Source of the DNA: Rahnella sikkimica
GTDB taxonomy: Bacteria > Pseudomonadota > Gammaproteobacteria > Enterobacterales > Enterobacteriaceae
Length of the DNA: 64,000 nt
Assembly (NCBI RefSeq): GCF_002951615.1
Contig: NZ_CP019062.1
Location: forward strand, 1,116,001 to 1,180,000
Reading direction: 5' to 3'
Position numbers and translations under genes: made by a program. The notes under the pieces are model-generated. The model saw nothing but the letters and a program-made list of their open reading frames with translations. It had not been told where the DNA came from and ran no database searches. Shown here piece by piece: positions 1 to 8,344 of this stretch (positions within the stretch are counted from its first letter, which is position 1; each line of letters begins with the position of its first letter).

Positions 1-1305
1 CTTGGTCGCGGAGACCGAACCGTCGCTGCCCAGCCCGTAGAACAGGGCTTCGAGTGAGGCGCGCTCAGGTAACTCTTCTTCAACCACCGGCAGGGAAAGC
101 CCGGTGACGTCGTCATAAATGCCGACGGTAAAGCGCGGACGCGGTTTGCTGAGTGCCAGTTCGCGGAACACCGACAGTACGCAGTCCGGCCCGAACTCTT
201 TTGACGATAATCCGTAACGGCCGCCGATCACTTTCGGCAGCGAATCGCGCTCGCCGCGGTTATAGGCTTCGGCCAGCGCGGTCATGATGTCGAGATACAG
301 CGGTTCGGCCAGCGCGCCCGGCTCTTTGGTGCGATCCAGCACCGCAATGCTTTTCACGGTTTGCGGCAGCACGGCCAGCAAATGTTCAGCGCTGAACGGA
401 CGGTATAAACGCACTTTCAGCACGCCGACTTTCTCGCCGCGCGCATTCAGGGTTTCGATGACTTCTTCGGCGGTGCCGATCCCGGAGCCCATCAGGACGA
501 TCACGCGCTGTGCCTGCGGATCGCCGACGTATTCAAACGGCTTATATTCACGGCCGGTAAGGGCGGCGAACGCATTCATCGCGTCTATAACATGCTGGCA
601 GGTGGCGTTGTAATACGGGTTGGTGGCTTCGCGGGACTGGAAATAGGTGTCCGGGTTGGCGGACGTGCCACGGATCACCGGGTGATCCGGTGACAAGGCG
701 CGGGCGCGGTGTGCGTCAATCTGCACCTGCGGCAGCATTTGCTGGAGCGTGTCATCGCTCAGCGGTGCGATTTTATTGATTTCATGCGAGGTACGGAAAC
801 CGTCGAAGAAATGAATAAACGGCACGCGGCTGTTCAGGCTGGCGACCTGGGCAATCAGCGCGAAATCCTGCGCTTCCTGCACGCTGGCGGCAGAGAGCAG
901 GGCGCAACCGGTCTGGCGCACGGCCATGACGTCGGAATGATCGCCGAAAATGGACAACGCGTGCGTCGCGACGGTACGCGCTGCAACGTGCAGAACAAAC
1001 GGCGTCAGCTGACCGGCCAGTTTGTACAGCACCGGGATCATCAGCAACAGACCCTGCGACGAGGTGAAAGAGGTCGACAGCGCGCCGGTCTGCAATGCGC
1101 CGTGCACGGTGGAAATCGCACCGGCCTCAGACTGCATTTCCATTACCGTCGGGACATCGCCCCACAAATTCTTCTTCCCTTCGCCAGACCAGGCCCCGGC
1201 AATTTCAGCCATGGTAGAACTGGGGGTAATCGGGTAGATGGCAATGACTTCGTTGGTGCGATAAGCCACGGAAGCGACTGCGTTATTACCGTCAGTGGTG
1301 ATCAT
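1..1305 (-). CDS. ydbK: Pyruvate:ferredoxin (flavodoxin) oxidoreductase, N-terminal part (runs off the left edge)
   Basis: The reverse strand reads from an ATG at 1305 to the window edge, 435 codons of a protein of about 1,170 residues. The start MITTDGNNAVASVAYRTNEV and the later segments YPITPSSTMAE and SLLLMIP-type core closely match the pyrimidine/TPP-binding N-terminal domain of E. coli YdbK. The family oxidises pyruvate to acetyl-CoA, using TPP and Fe-S clusters, and passes electrons to ferredoxin or flavodoxin in the cytoplasm. The Fe-S domains lie outside the window. An AAGGGT Shine-Dalgarno stands 5 nt before the ATG. The neighbours ydbJ and hslJ are the same as in E. coli, so I favour housekeeping YdbK over the nif-linked NifJ. 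Confidence 0.93.
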   Translation of the reverse strand, partial: MITTDGNNAVASVAYRTNEVIAIYPITPSSTMAEIAGAWSGEGKKNLWGDVPTVMEMQSEAGAISTVHGALQTGALSTSFTSSQGLLLMIPVLYKLAGQLTPFVLHVAARTVATHALSIFGDHSDVMAVRQTGCALLSAASVQEAQDFALIAQVASLNSRVPFIHFFDGFRTSHEINKIAPLSDDTLQQMLPQVQIDAHRARALSPDHPVIRGTSANPDTYFQSREATNPYYNATCQHVIDAMNAFAALTGREYKPFEYVGDPQAQRVIVLMGSGIGTAEEVIETLNARGEKVGVLKVRLYRPFSAEHLLAVLPQTVKSIAVLDRTKEPGALAEPLYLDIMTALAEAYNRGERDSLPKVIGGRYGLSSKEFGPDCVLSVFRELALSKPRPRFTVGIYDDVTGLSLPVVEEELPERASLEALFYGLGSDGSVSATK

Positions 1306-1614
1306 GGAATACCCTTTGCTTTGCTCACAAACAGGCCGGAAAACAGTAATTTTCACCGGCAATAATCATAAAAGCTTAGCAGAGGGCGGAATAATCAATT
1401 TATCCTGATTGTGTGCATGGGTTTTTATTAGTCAGGTGAATGATTTGGCGGCAATGGCGGAATAAAGTGTTTCGTTTTATGAATAAAACCGCGATTTTTA
1501 GGAAAAAGTTGATGTTCTTTTGCAGCAGGGCTCGACGCAGGCGAAAAACGTCGGATATGATGACCGTTCTAAAAAATTCCCCGCTTTACCCTAAATCATT
1601 CAGGAGCAGGACAG
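1306..1614. other. Divergent intergenic region ydbK/ydbJ
   Basis: About 309 nt, AT-rich, between two divergent starts. It must hold both promoters. Stretches such as gcaataatcataaaa are AT-rich, but I see no operator palindrome or RNA structure that I can support. Confidence 0.5.
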
Positions 1615-1896
1615 ATGATCACTGCGTTTCGCGTGTTACTGGCCGCCGGTGTGCTGGTGTTGGCCGCTTGCAGCAGCCATGACGATTCCGCTGACGTTCC
1701 CCAAAAAGGCAACAGCGTGAATGTCGGACAGCGTACCGTCAACATGGACAGCCCGGCGTATGCAGCCTGTTCAATGGCGGGCGGGCAACTCAGATTAGCG
1801 CCACAGCTCGATGGCAGCCGCGTCGGCATGTGTTCGATGGCGAACGGGCGTCAGTGCTCTGAAGCCTCGCTGATGCAGGGGCTTTGCAAAGCGTAA
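1615..1896 (+). CDS. ydbJ: DUF333 lipoprotein YdbJ
   Basis: A 93-residue lipoprotein. The N-terminus has a hydrophobic stretch ending in a lipobox LAAC, with the lipidated cysteine at residue 19. It is followed by a short Asp-rich linker and a DUF333 domain with paired cysteines (AACSMAGG, GMCSMANG, QCSEASL, GLCKA). DUF333 proteins are small periplasm-facing lipoproteins; the E. coli homologue lies next to ydbK. AGGAG at 1602-1606 sets the start. Function is unknown beyond an envelope location. It faces hslJ across a shared terminator. Confidence 0.9.
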   Translation: MITAFRVLLAAGVLVLAACSSHDDSADVPQKGNSVNVGQRTVNMDSPAYAACSMAGGQLRLAPQLDGSRVGMCSMANGRQCSEASLMQGLCKA

Positions 1897-1900
1897 AAGA

Positions 1901-1928
1901 AACGCCAAACGAGAGTCTGGCGTTTTTA
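1901..1928. terminator. Terminator between convergent ydbJ and hslJ
   Basis: AACGCCA at 1901-1907 pairs with TGGCGTT at 1918-1924 and is followed by a T run. On the other strand the stem is followed by TTCTTTT. It sits 5 nt after the ydbJ stop and just before the hslJ stop, so it probably serves both genes. Confidence 0.8.
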
Positions 1929-1931
1929 TCA

Positions 1932-2348
1932 TTACATCCGGTCTTTTAGGCGGTAAACCAGCGTATGTTTACCCTGTTTCAGGACCATCTTGTTTTCATT
2001 CAGAGAAACGGCCGCGCCGTTGTTCAGCACGTCGCTGATCACGTGATCCCATTTGTTCAGGTTCTCGTCCGGACACAGCATCATGGTTGAGGCCAGGCCT
2101 TTCACCGTCAGCACGTTATTTTCCAGATTGCCCTGACCCATAAAGCGGTTACACATCTGACCGGAAACATGCAGGTTTGAGCCGAACTCAATTTCCGGAA
2201 TACGGCCCTGCGCGGCCGGCACCGTCTGGCCATCCACACTCAGCAACTCGAAACGGTGATGCTGCAAATCAGTTTGCTTCACGCCGGTCTGGCTGCTACA
2301 TGCGCTGATAGTGAGGGCGGCTGCCAGAACAAACAGTGACTTCTTCAT
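1932..2348 (-). CDS. hslJ: Heat-inducible META-domain lipoprotein HslJ
   Basis: 138 residues starting MKKSLFVLAAALTISACSS. The lipobox ISAC puts the lipidated cysteine at about residue 17. The rest is a META domain with LQHHRFELLSVDGQ, MCNRFMGQG and the conserved TMMLCPDENL segment. I chose the ATG at 2348, preceded by CAGGAGAG, over an in-frame upstream ATG because it gives a clean signal peptide directly after a ribosome-binding site. E. coli HslJ is an outer-membrane lipoprotein linked to novobiocin resistance and heat induction. Synteny with ydbJ and ydbK supports orthology. Confidence 0.9.
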   Translation of the reverse strand: MKKSLFVLAAALTISACSSQTGVKQTDLQHHRFELLSVDGQTVPAAQGRIPEIEFGSNLHVSGQMCNRFMGQGNLENNVLTVKGLASTMMLCPDENLNKWDHVISDVLNNGAAVSLNENKMVLKQGKHTLVYRLKDRM

Positions 2349-2482
2349 GTTCTCTCCTGAGAAATATTCCATATGTGTCATACATATCGTTACATTCATC
2401 TTAATATATTACATTTGGCATCGCAATTATATCGCCCATGAATGTGTCTGGCAGTGACTTCTGCGCACCTAATACCGGTGCC

Positions 2483-2527
2483 AAAAAAAGCCTGCGATCT
2501 TCCTTTGCGGGGAAGACCACAGGCTTC
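2483..2527 (-). terminator. Terminator of the pirin gene
   Basis: On the minus strand AAGCCTG and the paired CAGGCTT enclose an inner GGTCTTCC/GGAAGATC stem, followed by a run of seven T. It starts 36 nt after the pirin stop codon. Confidence 0.8.
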
Positions 2528-2562
2528 AGCTTTAGCGTACTTTACTCAGGCATTACGCCGTA

Positions 2563-3288
2563 TCAGCGCGACGGATGATTCACTTCAACCGGACGCAAAT
2601 CAAACAGCAGCACTTCCGCCTGATCGCCGTCGGTAAAGGTGATGCTATCTTCATTGCGGACGCGTGCGCCATCGCCGGTTCTGAATTCGACACCGTTCAC
2701 TTTGATGCTGCCGCGGGCGACGTGGATGTAAGCATAACGATCCGCATCGAGGGCAAACGTCGCCTGTTCTGCACCGTCGAAGAAACCGGCGTAAATTTTC
2801 ATGTCCTGACGTACTGTCAGCGAACCGTCTGTGCCAGAAGGTGAAACAATCAGGCGGAATTTCCCGCGTTTTTCCGCTTCTGCGACGGACACCTGCTGGT
2901 ATCCCGGTGGGGTGCCATTTTCTGACGGCACAATCCAGATTTGCAGGAAATGCACGTTTTCTTCGCCGGAGTGGTTGAACTCACTGTGCGTCACGCCGCT
3001 GCCTGCGCTCATCAGCTGAACATCGCCGGGAACAATCACGGAACCGGTGCCCATTGAATCTTTATGTTCCAGCGCGCCTTCGAGCACATACGAGATGATT
3101 TCCATGTTGCTGTGCGGGTGCGCCCCGAAGCCGCGACCCGGCGCAACCTGGTCATCGTTAATCACCAGCAGGTCTGAGAAACCGACCTGTTTTGGATCCC
3201 AGTAATTGGCGAAAGAGAATGTGTGACGGGAATGCAACCAGCCGTGGTCACCTAAGCCGCGTTGTTCAGAGAGACGTTGTTCGATCAT
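2563..3288 (-). CDS. Pirin-family bicupin protein
   Basis: 241 residues, normal bacterial pirin length. The N-terminal cupin carries the metal-binding set HPHSNMEI (two His) and GVTHSEFN (His and Glu). A second cupin-like half follows. Bacterial pirins such as YhhW bind one metal; some show quercetin 2,3-dioxygenase activity and others act as redox-sensing partners. The physiological substrate cannot be read from sequence. The ATG is preceded by GAGGAGTAC. The gene is divergent from a LysR regulator at 3447, which probably controls it. Confidence 0.88.
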   Translation of the reverse strand: MIEQRLSEQRGLGDHGWLHSRHTFSFANYWDPKQVGFSDLLVINDDQVAPGRGFGAHPHSNMEIISYVLEGALEHKDSMGTGSVIVPGDVQLMSAGSGVTHSEFNHSGEENVHFLQIWIVPSENGTPPGYQQVSVAEAEKRGKFRLIVSPSGTDGSLTVRQDMKIYAGFFDGAEQATFALDADRYAYIHVARGSIKVNGVEFRTGDGARVRNEDSITFTDGDQAEVLLFDLRPVEVNHPSR

Positions 3289-3446
3289 GGTGTACTCCTC
3301 AGTGTTGTCAGGGGGGGAAGTGCGCTTGCGCTTCCGATGAACAGAGAATACACGTAAACTAATTTGCTCAACAATGAGGTGGATTGACTATCACTGTCAC
3401 ACTTTAGTTGACAATAACCGGGTGTATTCCTCAGGGCGAAACTGAC

Positions 3447-4337
3447 ATGCAGATTGAAGATCTCCGTATTTTTGTGGCGGTAGTAAAAGCCGGGAATTTC
3501 ACCGCCGCGGCGGAACAGTTGTTGCTGTCCAAACAGTACGTCAGCCGCCGGATGGCCGCGCTGGAAGCTTCGCTGAGCGTCAGGCTGCTCAACCGCAATA
3601 CGCGCAAACTGTCGGTGACCGAATCCGGCCAGCTTTTTGCGCAACATGCGCAGCGCATTCTCGATGATATCGAAGAAGCCGAAAGGGCGGTTTCACCTAA
3701 ACGGCAGGCGTTGCAGGGTTCGTACCGCATCAGTATTCCGATGTCATTCGGCATCAGCCATCTGTCGCCGCTGATTGCGGAGTTCTTGCAGCAAAACCCG
3801 GCGATTCAGTTTCAGGTGGAACTGGTGGACAGGTATGTCGATCTGGTTGGCGAAGGCTTTGATATCGCCATCCGTATTGGCAATCTGGCGGATTCCTCGC
3901 TGGTGGCGCGCCGTCTTGGGCAGCTTAAACGCGTTATCTGTTGCAGCCCCGGTTATCTCGAACGGCGCGGCACGCCGGAAACGCCGGATGATTTACTCCA
4001 GCACGATTGCCTGCGTTATGGCCGCGAAGGGCAAAACGGCTGGGAGCTGGAACGGCACGGCAAACTGAGGATTTTCGACGTGCGCGGGCCGGTGCTGAGC
4101 AACAATGGCGAAGTGCTGCGCGATGCCGCTATTTCCGGGCTGGGCATTGTTTTGCTGCCTGAATTTATCGTCGGCCCTGCGCTCGAAAATGGATCTCTGG
4201 TACAAATCCTTGACGCTTTCCAGCCCGGCTCGCTGAGCCTGCACGCGCTCTATCCGCAGCACCGCCAGCGCAGCGAAGTCACCCGCGTGTTTCTCGATTT
4301 CTTACAGGAAAGGCTGAAAGCACAACGGGTGTCGTGA
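3447..4337 (+). CDS. LysR-family transcriptional regulator (divergent from the pirin gene)
   Basis: 296 residues. The N-terminal winged helix-turn-helix begins MQIEDLRIFVAVVKAGNFTA and includes QYVSRRMAALE and RLLNRNTRKLSVTESG. An effector-binding domain of the CrgA/DsdC type follows. I chose the ATG at 3447 rather than an in-frame upstream start because LysR proteins begin directly with this motif. It is divergent from the pirin gene with a 158-nt shared promoter region, the usual layout for a LysR regulator and its target. The effector is unknown. Confidence 0.9.
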   Translation: MQIEDLRIFVAVVKAGNFTAAAEQLLLSKQYVSRRMAALEASLSVRLLNRNTRKLSVTESGQLFAQHAQRILDDIEEAERAVSPKRQALQGSYRISIPMSFGISHLSPLIAEFLQQNPAIQFQVELVDRYVDLVGEGFDIAIRIGNLADSSLVARRLGQLKRVICCSPGYLERRGTPETPDDLLQHDCLRYGREGQNGWELERHGKLRIFDVRGPVLSNNGEVLRDAAISGLGIVLLPEFIVGPALENGSLVQILDAFQPGSLSLHALYPQHRQRSEVTRVFLDFLQERLKAQRVS

Positions 4338-4361
4338 GGTTTGCCGGCCAGATGGGCTAAA

Positions 4362-4930
4362 ATCTTGGGTGGCCACCCAACTCCACAAGACCTTGGGTTG
4401 CCACCCAAACTGGCCTTAAGAGGCGCCTATCGCCGCGCCTCTTAAGAATCTCCGGCTCTTTCACTGCGCGCTACCGCTCGCTGGCACTGTTTCAGCAACG
4501 CCGGTTAGTGCCGCAAAATCCCGCCGCTGCGCGGTTCCCTTCACTCGGGTTTCGGAAGATAGATGCAGGCTGATTGTTGGTTTTCTCCTTCACCTCTCAC
4601 GAGGGGAGGGCCGGGATGGGGTGTTGGTTTTAGCGACTCAGTTGCCTGCTAAACCCCCTCCCGACCTCCCCTTCGCAGGGGGAGGAGCAAACCAAACCAC
4701 TGTAATAGGGTGAAAAAGCCTCAGGCCGCTATCAGAAATTTTGCTGACTGAGGGTTCGAGACCGTAAGGCTCGAAGCCCGTAGGGAAGGTAGCGCGCAGT
4801 AAATAAGACGCGAAACCGAAATATTCTCGATCCAGCCTCACGACGAGTGAAAACCGAAACGTTCTCGGTCTGTCGGGCCAGTTTGGGCGGCGAGCTGGCA
4901 GATTAAAAACGAAAAGTGAACAGAATCAGG
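4362..4930. repeat. Composite intergenic repeat, copy A
   Basis: A mosaic of hairpins fills the gap after the LysR stop. Parts in order: a perfect 16-bp palindrome TTGGGTGGCCACCCAA (4365-4380); CTTGGGTTGCCACCCAAAC (within 4391-4413); an AAGAGGCGCC/GGCGCCTCTT-like stem (4418-4444); a block beginning AATCTCCGGCTCTTTCACTG; a C-rich/G-rich block around 4588-4625; and CCCCTTCGCAGGGGGAGG around 4669-4685. Reverse complements of these blocks recur in the same order at 38600-39300. I see no credible gene here. Confidence 0.85.
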
Positions 4931-5013
4931 CAAGGATTCAGGAGAACTGTGGCTTGTGGCTTTGAGGGTAAATTCTATAGTAAAGGGGTCACTATCAACT
5001 CAGGAGTTTACCG

Positions 5014-6072
5014 ATGAAAACTGTTGGATTTGCAGCGTACGATCCGAAGAAACCGCTGGCACCTTACGCATTTGAACGTCGCGGCCTGCGTGAAAATGAT
5101 GTCGCAATGGAAATTTTGTACTGCGGCGTCTGCCATTCTGATTTGCATACCGCCCGCAATGACTGGGGCTGGAGCTATTATCCGATTGTTCCCGGCCATG
5201 AAATCGTCGGGCGCGTGACGCAGGTGGGCAATCAGGTTTCCCGCTACAAAGTGGGCGACCACGTGGCCGTCGGTTGTCTGGTGGACAGTTGTCAGGAATG
5301 TGACCAGTGTAAAAAGGGCGAAGAACAGCTGTGCCGCGAAGGAAATACCGGCACGTACGCAGGTTACGACCGTTTCACCAAAGAGCCGACGCAAGGCGGA
5401 TATTCCAAGCATTTAGTAGTGCGCGAGGAATTTTGCCTGCGTATGCCGGAAGGGTTAGATCTCTCCAAAGCCGCGCCGCTGCTGTGCGCCGGTATCACCA
5501 CCTGGTCGCCGCTGAAAACCTGGAATGTCGGGCCGGGCAGCCGCGTGGGCGTGATTGGTTTGGGCGGGCTGGGCCATATGGCCGTTAAACTGGCCGTCGG
5601 GCTGGGCGCGGATGTCACCGTACTGAGCCGTTCCAATGCCAAAGAAGCCGACGCACTGGCGCTGGGCGCGAGCCGTTTGCTGGTCAGCGCAGACAGCGAT
5701 GCCATGGCGCAGGCACACGATAATTTCGATTTGATTATCGATACCGTGCCGGTCAAACACGACATCACGCCGTATATGTCGTTGCTGGATGTTGACGCGA
5801 CGCTGGTACTGGTCGGGCAGGTCGGGCCGATGGAAGAGTTCAATACTGTACCGCTTCTGCTGGGGCGTCGCCGCGTGGCGGGTTCGCCAATCGGCGGGAT
5901 CCGTGAAACGCAGGAAATGCTCGATTTCTGCGCCGAGAAAAACATCCTTCCGGACTGCGAGATGATCCGTATGGATGAAATCAACGCGGCATTCGAACGT
6001 ATGGAAAAAGCGGATGTTCGCTACCGTTTTGTGATTGATATGGCCTCGCTGGAAGCCCCTGCGGCGGTATAA
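5014..6072 (+). CDS. Zinc-dependent alcohol dehydrogenase/aldehyde reductase, YahK-like
   Basis: 352 residues of the cinnamyl-alcohol-dehydrogenase branch of medium-chain dehydrogenases. Visible features are CGVCHSD (catalytic zinc Cys40), GHE at 61-63, the structural zinc cysteine cluster in CLVDSCQECDQCKKGEEQLC, LLCAGIT, and the GLGGLGH nucleotide-binding loop. The C-terminal QEMLDFCAEKNI matches E. coli YahK, an NADPH-preferring broad-range aldehyde reductase. AGGAG precedes the ATG. It stands alone between the large repeat and a convergent EamA gene. The exact substrate is uncertain. Confidence 0.9.
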   Translation: MKTVGFAAYDPKKPLAPYAFERRGLRENDVAMEILYCGVCHSDLHTARNDWGWSYYPIVPGHEIVGRVTQVGNQVSRYKVGDHVAVGCLVDSCQECDQCKKGEEQLCREGNTGTYAGYDRFTKEPTQGGYSKHLVVREEFCLRMPEGLDLSKAAPLLCAGITTWSPLKTWNVGPGSRVGVIGLGGLGHMAVKLAVGLGADVTVLSRSNAKEADALALGASRLLVSADSDAMAQAHDNFDLIIDTVPVKHDITPYMSLLDVDATLVLVGQVGPMEEFNTVPLLLGRRRVAGSPIGGIRETQEMLDFCAEKNILPDCEMIRMDEINAAFERMEKADVRYRFVIDMASLEAPAAV

Positions 6073-6092
6073 GTATCTGTTATTTTTGCAAA

Positions 6093-6118
6093 AAAATGGC
6101 TCTGCAAAGGGCCATTCT
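6093..6118. terminator. Hairpin between the convergent dehydrogenase and EamA genes
   Basis: AATGGC (6095-6100) and GCCATT (6111-6116) form a short stem, with an A run on one side and a short T-rich tail on the other. It lies between two convergent stop codons, which suggests a weak bidirectional terminator. Confidence 0.5.
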
Positions 6119-6122
6119 TCGT

Positions 6123-7046
6123 TCAGGCCGATGTCAGCACCGGCCTTCTTCTCAGCGGTACGGTGATGAAAATCAGGCAGGCGACGACCAGCCCGATGCC
6201 GGTCCAGCCCATCGCAGGTAAACGTTCGCCGACAATCAGCACGGCCAGAACCGCCGCCACCGCAGGTTCAAGCAGCGTGATGGTGGTCGCCAGGCTGGCA
6301 GGAATGCGTGCCAGCGCGTAACCGAAACACACATAACCGGTAAACATCGGGATCAGCGCCATGTAAGCGCCGACCGCGGCGTTATTCCACGACGCCAGCA
6401 ACGGCGCGCCGGTCACGAATAACACCGGCATCAGCATCAGACCGCCGAGGCCGAACGTTGCGCCCATCGACACACGCGAAGGTACACCGCGCTGCATGAG
6501 CTGACGCGCCGCCCACGCGTAAAGCGCGTAAGTCAGCCCGGCTACCAGTCCGAGCGCCATACCCGCAAGCGCGTGCGGCTGCTGGCCGGAAAGGGCGTGC
6601 GAGCTGCTTTCCGCCAGACATAACAACACCATTCCGGCGACGCCGATGGCCGCGCCCGTCATCCAGCGGCGGGTCAGACGCTGGCCCTCAAGCCAGTATT
6701 CAATCAGCGCAGAAAGCAGCGGGGCGGAACCGATGGAAATCACCGTGCCCACCGTCACGCCCGCAAGGTGCATCGAGGCATAAAAAGCCAGCGGATAGAT
6801 GCCGACGGACAGGCCGCCGGTGAGTAAAATTCGCCAGTGCAAAGACAACGCCCGGCGGTATCTGAGAATGCCGCGTGCGGCGATTCCCGCCTGCAAAAGG
6901 CCGCCGATGCCCATTGCCACAGCACCAATCGCCAGCGGGCTGACCTGCGGGGCGAACGTCGCCGCCGTGCCCGTCGAGCCCCACAGTACTGAGGCAAAAA
7001 CCACGGCCAGAATACCGAGTAACCGTTCAGCGGGGGTGCTCGTCAC
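6123..7046 (-). CDS. EamA/DMT-family inner-membrane transporter
   Basis: 307 residues with about ten hydrophobic helices in two EamA repeats. The first starts at VFASVLWGSTGT and the second at LVAGLTYALYAWAARQL; LLEPAVAAVLAVLIVGERL is the typical end of the second repeat. DMT carriers export amino acids, metabolites or drugs; the substrate is unknown. The start is GTG at 7046, overlapping the stop of the upstream TetR gene by 4 nt (GTGA). The pair is therefore co-transcribed and translationally coupled, as for a self-regulated efflux unit. Confidence 0.88.
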   Translation of the reverse strand: MTSTPAERLLGILAVVFASVLWGSTGTAATFAPQVSPLAIGAVAMGIGGLLQAGIAARGILRYRRALSLHWRILLTGGLSVGIYPLAFYASMHLAGVTVGTVISIGSAPLLSALIEYWLEGQRLTRRWMTGAAIGVAGMVLLCLAESSSHALSGQQPHALAGMALGLVAGLTYALYAWAARQLMQRGVPSRVSMGATFGLGGLMLMPVLFVTGAPLLASWNNAAVGAYMALIPMFTGYVCFGYALARIPASLATTITLLEPAVAAVLAVLIVGERLPAMGWTGIGLVVACLIFITVPLRRRPVLTSA

Positions 7047-7642
7047 GGTGCCTCCATCATGGCTTCAGCCATCGCCATCGCCTGACGCACGCAGGCGCCA
7101 TTGCCTTCCAGCCCGGCGCGGGAAATCGCCCCTTCGAGCAGGAATGAAAAATGCCGCGCCAGTAATCGCGCCTTCGCTTCATCGCCGGTAAACAGCGCCA
7201 GCAGATGGGCGGTCACAATGGATTCCACCTGTTCTTTGTGGCCGCGCACCGCGTGCCTGCCGGGCGCACCGGCGGGGAGTTCGGCGGCAGCGTTCAGCAG
7301 CCCGCAGCCACGGAATCCGCGCTCGTAGGCGAATTCTGCGTGGTCGTCATACGCGCGGAATACCGCCAGTACTTTTTCCTTCGGGCCTGACGCTTCCTGC
7401 TCGCGACGTGCATACAACGCCAGCCATTCGTCGTGGCGGACGGTGATGTACGTCGCAACCAGTTCCGCTTTGGATTCAAAATTGTTGTAGAGGCTTTTTT
7501 TCGCCACGCCCGCTCTTTTCACGATGGCGTCAATGCCCGTGGCGGCGATGCCGTCGTTGTAAAACAGGACGCGTGCGGCACCAAGCAGGCGGTCGCGGGC
7601 GCTTTCCGGTGGCGTTTCAGGTTGTGACATATCGTCGCTCAT
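7043..7642 (-). CDS. TetR-family regulator of the EamA transporter
   Basis: 199 residues. The N-terminal helix-turn-helix is typical: RDRLLGAARVLFYNDGI, then AIVKRAGVAKKSLYNNF. A ligand-binding all-helical C-terminal domain with HFSFLLEGAI follows. The gene is the first of a two-gene unit with the EamA transporter. A perfect inverted repeat, GGTAGACCAGTCTACC, lies 20 nt upstream of the start and is probably its operator, so autorepression that also controls the transporter is likely. Confidence 0.9.
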   Translation of the reverse strand: MSDDMSQPETPPESARDRLLGAARVLFYNDGIAATGIDAIVKRAGVAKKSLYNNFESKAELVATYITVRHDEWLALYARREQEASGPKEKVLAVFRAYDDHAEFAYERGFRGCGLLNAAAELPAGAPGRHAVRGHKEQVESIVTAHLLALFTGDEAKARLLARHFSFLLEGAISRAGLEGNGACVRQAMAMAEAMMEAP

Positions 7643-7661
7643 CTTTGCTTGTCATTATGTG

Positions 7662-7677
7662 GGTAGACCAGTCTACC
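7662..7677. promoter_or_regulatory. Probable TetR operator
   Basis: GGTAGACCAGTCTACC is a perfect 16-bp inverted repeat, 20 nt from the TetR start codon. TAGACC...GGTCTA-type half-sites are known for several TetR repressors such as NemR. The assignment to this regulator is inferred from position. Confidence 0.75.
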
Positions 7678-7849
7678 TACTCAGTTTCCAAAAAGAAAGA
7701 AAACAGAAAGCCCGGCGTTCTGAAACGCGGAGACATTACCCGTGCCTTTATCAGGGGAAAAGGCCATAATCCGGTAAAAGCCGTGAAGAGACAGCAGGTT
7801 GAAGTTGTCCGGCGTACCGCATTGTCGTTAACTTTAGAAGGAATAAAAC

Positions 7850-8281
7850 ATGCTTCATGAGTGGCTGAATGCCCTGCACATCATTGCAGGCATATTGTGG
7901 ATCGGCGGAATGCTGGCGATGGCGCTGGTTTCCATTACGTTTTCTAAAACCGCCGGAATGCAGGACAACGCAGGCAAAGCGGCGTTACTCGACACGGTTC
8001 GCCAATGGAACCGCTGCGTCACCAGCCCCGCGATGATTGTGCTGTGGATCGCCGGGATTGTGATGATTGTCAGCCACGGTCAGATCCCGCATGCGTGGTT
8101 GCTGATTAAAATCCTCGTGGTGTTCTTCCTTTCCGCGCTGCACGGTTTGCTCTCCGGGGATTTACGCAAACGCGCCACCGGCCAGCCAACAAAGAATTTC
8201 GCGTTACTGCGCAATGCGGCCGGGATCATCGCAATCTGCGTGATCGTCATCGGGGTATTAGCGGTCATCCGGCCTTTTTAG
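7850..8281 (+). CDS. CopD/HemJ-like small membrane protein
   Basis: 143 residues with four hydrophobic segments: NALHIIAGILWIGGMLAMAL, the middle helices around SPAMIVLWIAGIVMIV and LLIKILVVFFLSALHGLL, and a C-terminal AGIIAICVIVIGVLAVI. Conserved histidines in the first and third helices (LHIIAG, ALHGLL) and the helix pattern resemble the CopD/HemJ superfamily of haem- or copper-linked membrane proteins. RBS GAAGG is 8 nt before ATG. There is no partner gene nearby. The role is unknown, and I would not call it a protoporphyrinogen oxidase on this evidence. Confidence 0.75.
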   Translation: MLHEWLNALHIIAGILWIGGMLAMALVSITFSKTAGMQDNAGKAALLDTVRQWNRCVTSPAMIVLWIAGIVMIVSHGQIPHAWLLIKILVVFFLSALHGLLSGDLRKRATGQPTKNFALLRNAAGIIAICVIVIGVLAVIRPF

Positions 8282-8296
8282 ACCGTATTTTCAGCA

Positions 8297-8327
8297 TAAA
8301 AAAACCACGCCTTGACGTGGTTTTTTT
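8297..8327. terminator. Strong bidirectional terminator
   Basis: AAAAAACCACG pairs with CGTGGTTTTTT around a CCTTGA loop, giving A/T runs on both sides. It lies between the convergent CopD-like gene and yahO. Confidence 0.88.
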
Positions 8328-8344
8328 ACGATCACATGAGCTGC

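Noticed and set aside
1..1305. NifJ of a nitrogen-fixation cluster
   Set aside because: The protein family fits both, but ydbJ and hslJ follow exactly as around E. coli ydbK and no nif gene is present.
709..1365. Plus-strand open frames opposite ydbK
   Set aside because: They are antisense shadows of a conserved coding sequence, with compositions typical of reversed codons and no ribosome-binding sites.
4638..4841. Short reading frame inside repeat copy A
   Set aside because: Its content is explained by the hairpin repeats and it is not kept in copy B.
4362..4930. Insertion sequence or MITE with terminal repeats
   Set aside because: No transposase, no clear terminal inverted repeats and no target duplication; the blocks are hairpin modules as in REP-like mosaics.
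7850..8281. HemJ protoporphyrinogen oxidase
   Set aside because: Helix pattern is similar, but the match is too general and enterobacteria normally use HemG.
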